Assembly (NCBI RefSeq): GCF_040939455.1 | Contig: NC_134126.1 | Coordinates: 3,592,375-3,656,374, forward strand | Direction of reading: 5' to 3' | Length of the DNA stretch: 64,000 nt | Source: Microcebus murinus | Lineage: Eukaryota; Chordata; Mammalia; Primates; Cheirogaleidae | Part shown: positions 58,268 through 64,000 of the stretch, piece after piece | How the letters are laid out: every line of letters begins with the position of its first letter | Position numbering within the stretch: position 1 is the stretch's first letter | The notes under the pieces: generated by a model | What the model was told of the DNA's origin: nothing | The model's database searches: none | What the model saw: the letters and a program-made list of their open reading frames with translations, nothing else | Made by a program: the position numbers and the translations under genes

Positions 58268-58840
58268 TCAATGGTTTGTATCAATATAAAAAAGTAAATT
58301 TAATTATTAGTGTTAGTTCCAGAAATAAAAAACATACATTATAAAATATTCAAGGGTCAATTCATGAAAAACATAAAAATCATATATTTGAACATTTTAA
58401 AAAATAAGTTACACAATCAGTAAAGTAAATACAGCTGCCACTTATAGTTATTTCATCCATCTCCTTTCAGTAATTGATGGTGCAAGGTAGACAAAAAATA
58501 ATTAATAAAATAGAAGATAATATTTTCCTCATTAAGAAATACTCAGTGTATATTTATAAAAACTGTACAAATATACATTATTTTATTTTTAAGTGTATAT
58601 GGAGCATACATCTAGATATACTATACTTTGTATAAAAAACAAGTTTCATCAAATTTTAAGTGATTAAAATTATACAGAAAATGATGTCTGACTGAAATAA
58701 ATATTAAATTCAAATTAAGAGCAAAACAAAGTTTAGAATATATTAAAATATTTGAAAATTACATACTATACTACTAAATAGCCCATGATTCAAAGAAGAA
58801 ATTAAATGTAAGTTACAAAGTATTTTGAACTAAATGAAAT
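58268..58840. other. AT-rich DNA, nothing recognised
   Basis: No gene. It may contain the very decayed start of the L1 that follows. Confidence 0.4.
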
Positions 58841-61800
58841 CTAAAACAAAATGTGCCCAAACTCATTGAATGCAACTAAAGCTATGATCAGAAAGAAACA
58901 TGATATCTTATGTTAGAGAAATTGAAAGTCTCAAATTTATAATGTAAGTTTTCACTGAAATATCTATGGGACAAAAGAGAAATAAACACGAGAAAGAGAG
59001 GAAAATAATAAATATAATGGAAAAATAAAAATGAGAAAATAAAACAATATAATGGAGAAAATCAATAAAACCAAACACCACTTCTATAAAGTAATCAGTA
59101 ATAAACATCTAATCAGACTGGTGAAAGAGAATTACTAAGAAAGATTGGTCACAAATTACCGATATCAAGAATTTTAGATGAGGTTTCACCAGAGAACCTA
59201 AAGGTCTTAATAAATACAATGAGGAGATATTTAGAATTACTTGGTCAATACATTAAGTAAGTTTGATGAAGTAGACAAAGTTTTTGAAAAGCAGAAAATA
59301 TCAAAGTTACTTGTAGAAGAAAAAATGATCTAAGTAGTTTAGTCCTATATTTATTAAAGGAAGTAAATCATTTTTTAGTTAAAGCATTTGCAGAAAGAAA
59401 CTCAAGGTCCTGAATGCTTTACTGGTGAATTTCACAAAATATTAAATAGAAGATACATCAATTCTACACAAAATCCTCTAATATACAGAAAAGAGAACAT
59501 TCCCCAACTTTAATCCCATGAATATTTTAAAGATAATAAAGGTATAGTATAAACAATTCTATTCCCACAAATTTGATAACATAGATGACATGGACCAATT
59601 TCTTGACAGTTGCTATCTACCAAAATATATATCAGGATAAATAATCTAAGTAGCCCTATATCTATTAATTTAATAAGTAATTAATATCTCAGAAAATAAA
59701 GCACAAGCTCAGATAGTTTACTGATAAATTCTATCAAATATTAAGAAGAAATTATAGTAATTCTCCACAATTTTGTGCAAAATTTTAAGCAGGAAACATA
59801 CTTTCAAACAAATATAAGGCCAGCATTACATAAATACCAAAACCAAATAACAACATCGAAAGAAAAAAAAAACTACAGACCAGTATCTCTCAGTAACAAA
59901 GACACAAAATTCTCAACAAAATGTTAGCAAATAAAATCCAACAATATATAAAATGAATTATATTCTACAACCAAGTGGGATTTCTGCCATATATTCAAGG
60001 AGGTTTCAACATTTCAAAGGACAATTAATGTAACCCATTATACCAACCAATTAAAGAATAAATCTTATATGATCATATCAGTTTATGCACAAAAAGAATA
60101 TGTTGGATTTGTCTAAATCCAACATTCATGTTAAAAAATCTTAATAATCTAACAATAAACAGATCCTCTTAATTTAATAACTAGTAGCTATAAAAATTTG
60201 CAGCCAACATTATACTCTATGGCTAGTAACAACATTTTCCCTCTAAGATCAGAAAAAATGCAAGCCTATTTTCTCTCAGCCTTCCTAGTCAACATTGACT
60301 AGAAGTTGTAGGCAGTTCAATAATTAAGGGAAAATTTTATACATATTGGAAAGAAATAAATAAAACTCTATTAGTATATGGCACGATCATATATGTAGAA
60401 AATTCTATAGGATTAACAACAAAAAAATCTGGAGCTATTAAATGACTATAACAAGGTCATAGGATACAAAGTTAATGTACAAAGAATGCAAAAAGGTCAT
60501 TGCTTTTCTATATATGAGCAATGAGCAATTCAAATGTGAAATTTTAGAAATAACATTTACAATAGCACACAAAAAAGAAAAATTTAGCTATAAATCTAAT
60601 AAAGTAAAGACAAAACCTGCATGTGGAAAACTACCCTCTGGGATTAAAAAAATCAAAGAAAATATAAATAACTGGAAATATATTGAATGTAAATGTATTG
60701 GAAGACTCAATATTATTGAGATGTCATTTATTCCCAACTTTATGAATTCAATGCATTTCCAATCAAAAGTCCAGAAAGCTAATTTGTAGGTATTGGAAAA
60801 CTGATTCTAAAATTTATATGAAAAGACAAAAAGCCCAGAATAACCAACACAATACTGAAAAAGAACAAAGTTGTAGGACTAATGTTATTTGATTTCAAGA
60901 CTTAATATAAAATGACAGTAAGCAAATAAGCATGGTACAATCAAAATATCGAGACAGAATCAATAGCTAAGAAAAAAATCCATTAAAATATGTGTACTGG
61001 TTGTTGACAAGGGAGAAATGATAGTATTTTCAATAAATGGAATGTGAGACAATTGTATGTTTATAAATATATACATTTTATGTACATAAATGAACTTACT
61101 CTTGACCTAAAAACAACTCAAAATGAATCATGCTTCTGTATATAAAACATAAAATCATAAAAATTCTGGCATAAAATACAGTAGACAAGTTACATGACCT
61201 TTGATTTGGTTATGAATTTCTAGCTATAACACCAATAGTATATACCATAAAAAGAAAATTGATCATTTATACTTTATTAAAATGAAACAAATATGCTTTG
61301 TGATGACACTACTAAGAAAATAGAAAGTCAGCAAAAGATAGAGAGAAAATATTTGCAAAACATATATTGAATAAAGGACTTGTTTGTAGTGTTTATACAA
61401 AGAGTTCCTAAATTGCAACGATAAGAAAGCAAAGTATTTTACATCAACAAAAGATTTGAACAGACATCTTACCAAAAAATATATATGATGTCAAATAAGC
61501 ACATAAAAATGCTCATCAGGGTTCACTAGGGAAATACAAATTAAAACCACTTTGAGATACCACTATACACTTATTTAAATAGCAAAAATTTACAAAACTG
61601 ACAAGACGAATTGCTGGAGGGCATCCAGAGAAAGGACTCTCAATCATTGCTGGTTGGAATTCAAAATGGTAAAACCACTTTTATAAACAGGTTGACAGTT
61701 TTTTAAAACTAAACATAGATTTATCATTTGATCTAATAATTGTGTTCCTACAAATTTACTCAACAGTTTTGAAATCATACGTGCACACAAAATCCTGCAC

Positions 61801-62290
61801 ACAGTATTTATAACAACTTTATTCATAATTGCCAAAAGCAGAAAGCACTGGAGGAATCCTTCAGTAGCTGAATGGATAAATGAACTGTGATACATCCATC
61901 TCTCCAGTGGAACATTAGTCAGATAAAAAGATATAAACTATCAAGCCATGAAAAGTTACAAATTTTAAATGTGTGTTGCCCTGTGAAAGAGTCAAGACTG
62001 AAAAAGCTATTTGTTATATAATCCAAATTATATGATATTCTGAAAAAGAAAAAAATATAGATATAGTTAAAATCCATGATCATCAGAGATTTGTGAGGAG
62101 GGGAGTTGAGTAGTAGAGGTGCAGGATTTTTTAGTGTGGGAAAGTTAATCTATATGATACTGTAATGGTGGATACATGATTTGGATTTGTCAAGATTATG
62201 GATACTATATGAATTTGTCAAAACCCATTGAACATTACAGCACAAAGAATGAACCTTACTGTGTGCAAATTTGAAAAAAAAAGAAAACAA
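58841..62290 (+). mobile_element. Ancient L1 ORF2 to 3' end, possibly two copies
   Basis: Decayed plus-strand L1: AATCAATAAAACCAAACACC, GATAACATAGATGACATGGA, AAAATGTTAGCAAATAAAAT, GATCATATCAGTTTATGCAC, CTTTATTCATAATTGCCAAA and a 3' UTR at 62090-62270. Two successive stretches, about 59260-59500 and 59575-59800, both resemble the same ORF2 segment (CTTTACTGGTGAATTTCACA and GTTTACTGATAAATTCTATC), so two L1 insertions or a duplication are joined here. A 104-codon frame at 60475-60789 retains GRLNIIEMSFIPNFMNSMHF, matching the ORF2 part after the reverse transcriptase. Confidence 0.78.
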
Positions 62291-63955
62291 AACATTTAGA
62301 ACATAGAGGATCCCATGATGGAATGCAGAGTGTGACAAAAACAACATAATTGCATTACAAATGTTTGAACAATTTTCACACCTGGGGCTAGGAAGAAAAG
62401 TTGCTGACCTAAGTAACTGTGGAACCAAATGAAATGTAATTGCAAGATTAAAAGCAAAAAAAAAAAAAAAAAACTGTACATAAGAACTGTACTCTAGTTG
62501 GTAATTCCCCATAGTGTTATGGGGGACTATTACACATTGATACTGTAATTGAACATTTCAGTGATGGATGGCAGAAGATTGGAGCCAAGTTTCTCACTGT
62601 TGGAGAGGGGCCTACAGAGGAACAAGGGAAGGAAGCTAGAATGGTCCACAAGTCGATGGATTAAAGTTGGAGATACCAGTATGAAGTCATGTTTAATTTA
62701 ACATAGATACAGGTGCTTACAAACAGAAATATTTATGGAAGTTTGTGTATACACAGGCTAGTATTAAACAAATGCATTCTTTCTGTGTCAGCTGAGAAGG
62801 CCTAATGACAATACTCCAGAACTAACAAGGACACTAGTGCCTATGTATGGTTTATAACACCATTCTCCAGTCAAAGAAATCAGTATTCTTTGGAGAAATA
62901 GTTTGAGGAAGTAAATAGGTAAAACATATAAGATGTACTTGGGTGCTTCTAATACTAGAAAGTGAAGAGTGATAAAGAAAATAAGCAAAATCATGCATAC
63001 ACAAATTATTATGGAGGTTCATTGAAATGACACAGACACCAAGTGAAAGAGCTTCCAATGTTTAAACGGGGAAGAGTTTGAGCAGCAAATAAATAAATTC
63101 ATATTGGGCTATAACCCAAAGTATAAAAAAATCCTTTTATATCAATACTAATGTAAATAAATGATCAGATAAATAACTGGAATGAACAGACAAGTCTCTT
63201 ATTAAAAAAACTCTAACTTATGTAAATATTACACCTTCAGAGAAGTGGGCAATAACTCCTCATTCCTTACATGTAGATCACATATAGTGATTTCCTTCCA
63301 AAAGTGCATCATATAGAGCGGGCAAAATAAGGACTTTACGGTGTAGGTACAAAAACAGCTTTGTAATCAACGTTAACATCAGAACTGATGAGTCATGTTT
63401 AGACAGTGTACCCTTGATATGATGAGATGAAAATGTCACTTAAACTCTGTGATCTTTCTCCAAAAACCCAAAACGTCTAATCATGAGAAACATCCTAATA
63501 GAAGGGCATTTTACAAAATATCTGACCAGTACTTCTCAAAATTCATGCTCATCAAAAACAAGGAAAAGTGGAGCTTAGGAGATACAATTGAATGAAATGT
63601 CTTATTCAGGATGGAATCCTGCAATGAACATAGTATTATATATGACTGGGAAATATAAATAAGGTATGGACTTTAGCAAATGATAGTGTATCAGTATTGG
63701 TTCATTAATTGTAACAAGTGAACCATGCTAATGTAAGATGTTAATAATAGAGGAAATGGCGTGGATTATACGGCATCAATGTGTACTATCTTTGAAATTT
63801 TTCTGTAAATGAAAAAACTATTCTAAAATTGAGTTCAGAAAAATTTTAGCTTTTAATGATGATTAGTCAGCAAAACATATTCTTAAGACATATTTCCCAG
63901 ATGCCTATGGTGTGCAACACTAGATCTATGTGAAGGTCTAAGCTACAAAGGTGTC
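62291..63955. repeat. Probable ancient interspersed repeat, family not identified
   Basis: The stretch 63230-63830 (AAGTGGGCAATAACTCCTCA, CTGATGAGTCATGTTTAGAC, CTTTCTCCAAAAACCCAAAA, GGGCATTTTACAAAATATCT) reads like an old dispersed mammalian repeat that I have seen but cannot name. 62291-63230 has no clear assignment. The small minus-strand frames (120, 61, 68 and 68 codons) have no domains. Confidence 0.35.
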
Positions 63956-63964
63956 TTATCCACT

Positions 63965-64000
63965 TGTGGAGCTATAAAAGAATAACTGAGACTGGGTGAT
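63965..64000 (-). mobile_element. Start of an ancient LTR-like repeat, cut by the window edge
   Basis: GAGCTATAAAAGAATAACTG followed by AGACTGGGTGAT resembles a common mammalian repeat (GCTATAAAGAAATACCTGAG type). Only 36 bases are visible. Confidence 0.35.

Overview
The window looks like ordinary nuclear DNA of a strepsirrhine primate, probably a lemur. The strongest clue is its Alu elements. Most carry the middle insertion ATTGGCCAACTAATATATA between the two arms. From family knowledge this marks lemur/galago Alus and is absent from monkeys and apes. Most L1 3' ends share a non-human 3' UTR ending in ...CCCCCATAATACGCTAAAATAAA-like sequence. I found no intact host protein-coding gene, no tRNA, rRNA or snRNA gene, and no CRISPR array. 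The long open frames (719, 711, 661, 611 and 562 codons near 40-41.9 kb, 190 codons at 12.3 kb, 194 codons at 24.8 kb) are stop-free artefacts of GC-rich tandem repeats or lie in L1 5' UTR sequence. The region reads as an AT-rich gene desert or the inside of a large intron.

Layout. 0-10.5 kb: single-copy AT-rich DNA with an Alu monomer, three Alus, and old and young L1 pieces. 10.5-16.3 kb: an ancient LTR-like repeat, a CpG-dense 13-copy minisatellite (12.32-12.60 kb), a 229-bp DNA-transposon-like element flanked by TA, a composite L1 block bounded by a 16-bp direct repeat, and two Alus. 16.3-21.3 kb: mostly unrecognised sequence with a GAAA/GA microsatellite. 21.4-26.3 kb: an old L1 on the minus strand running from ORF2 through ORF1 into a GC-richer 5' UTR. 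26.4-34.0 kb: L1 3' ends, including a clear 5'-inverted young copy, and a perfect 27-bp hairpin. 34.6-37.35 kb: an ancient LTR-like repeat split by a 2.35-kb CACACTCC satellite almost free of G on the plus strand. 39.79-41.65 kb: about 65 copies of a G-rich ~28-bp minisatellite, ending in a CpG-rich stretch and the 3' part of another LTR-like repeat. 43.4-44.8 kb: a tiny 5'-inverted L1 and a solo class II-type endogenous retroviral LTR with a 6-bp target duplication. 45-64 kb: Alus, old L1 mosaics and single-copy DNA.

The main observations are these: all three large tandem arrays lie in or close to ancient LTR-like repeats; the two largest have opposite extreme G skews and lie about 2.5 kb apart; and several retrotransposon insertions preserve informative junctions. 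Repeat family names come from sequence recognition by eye and were not checked against a repeat library.
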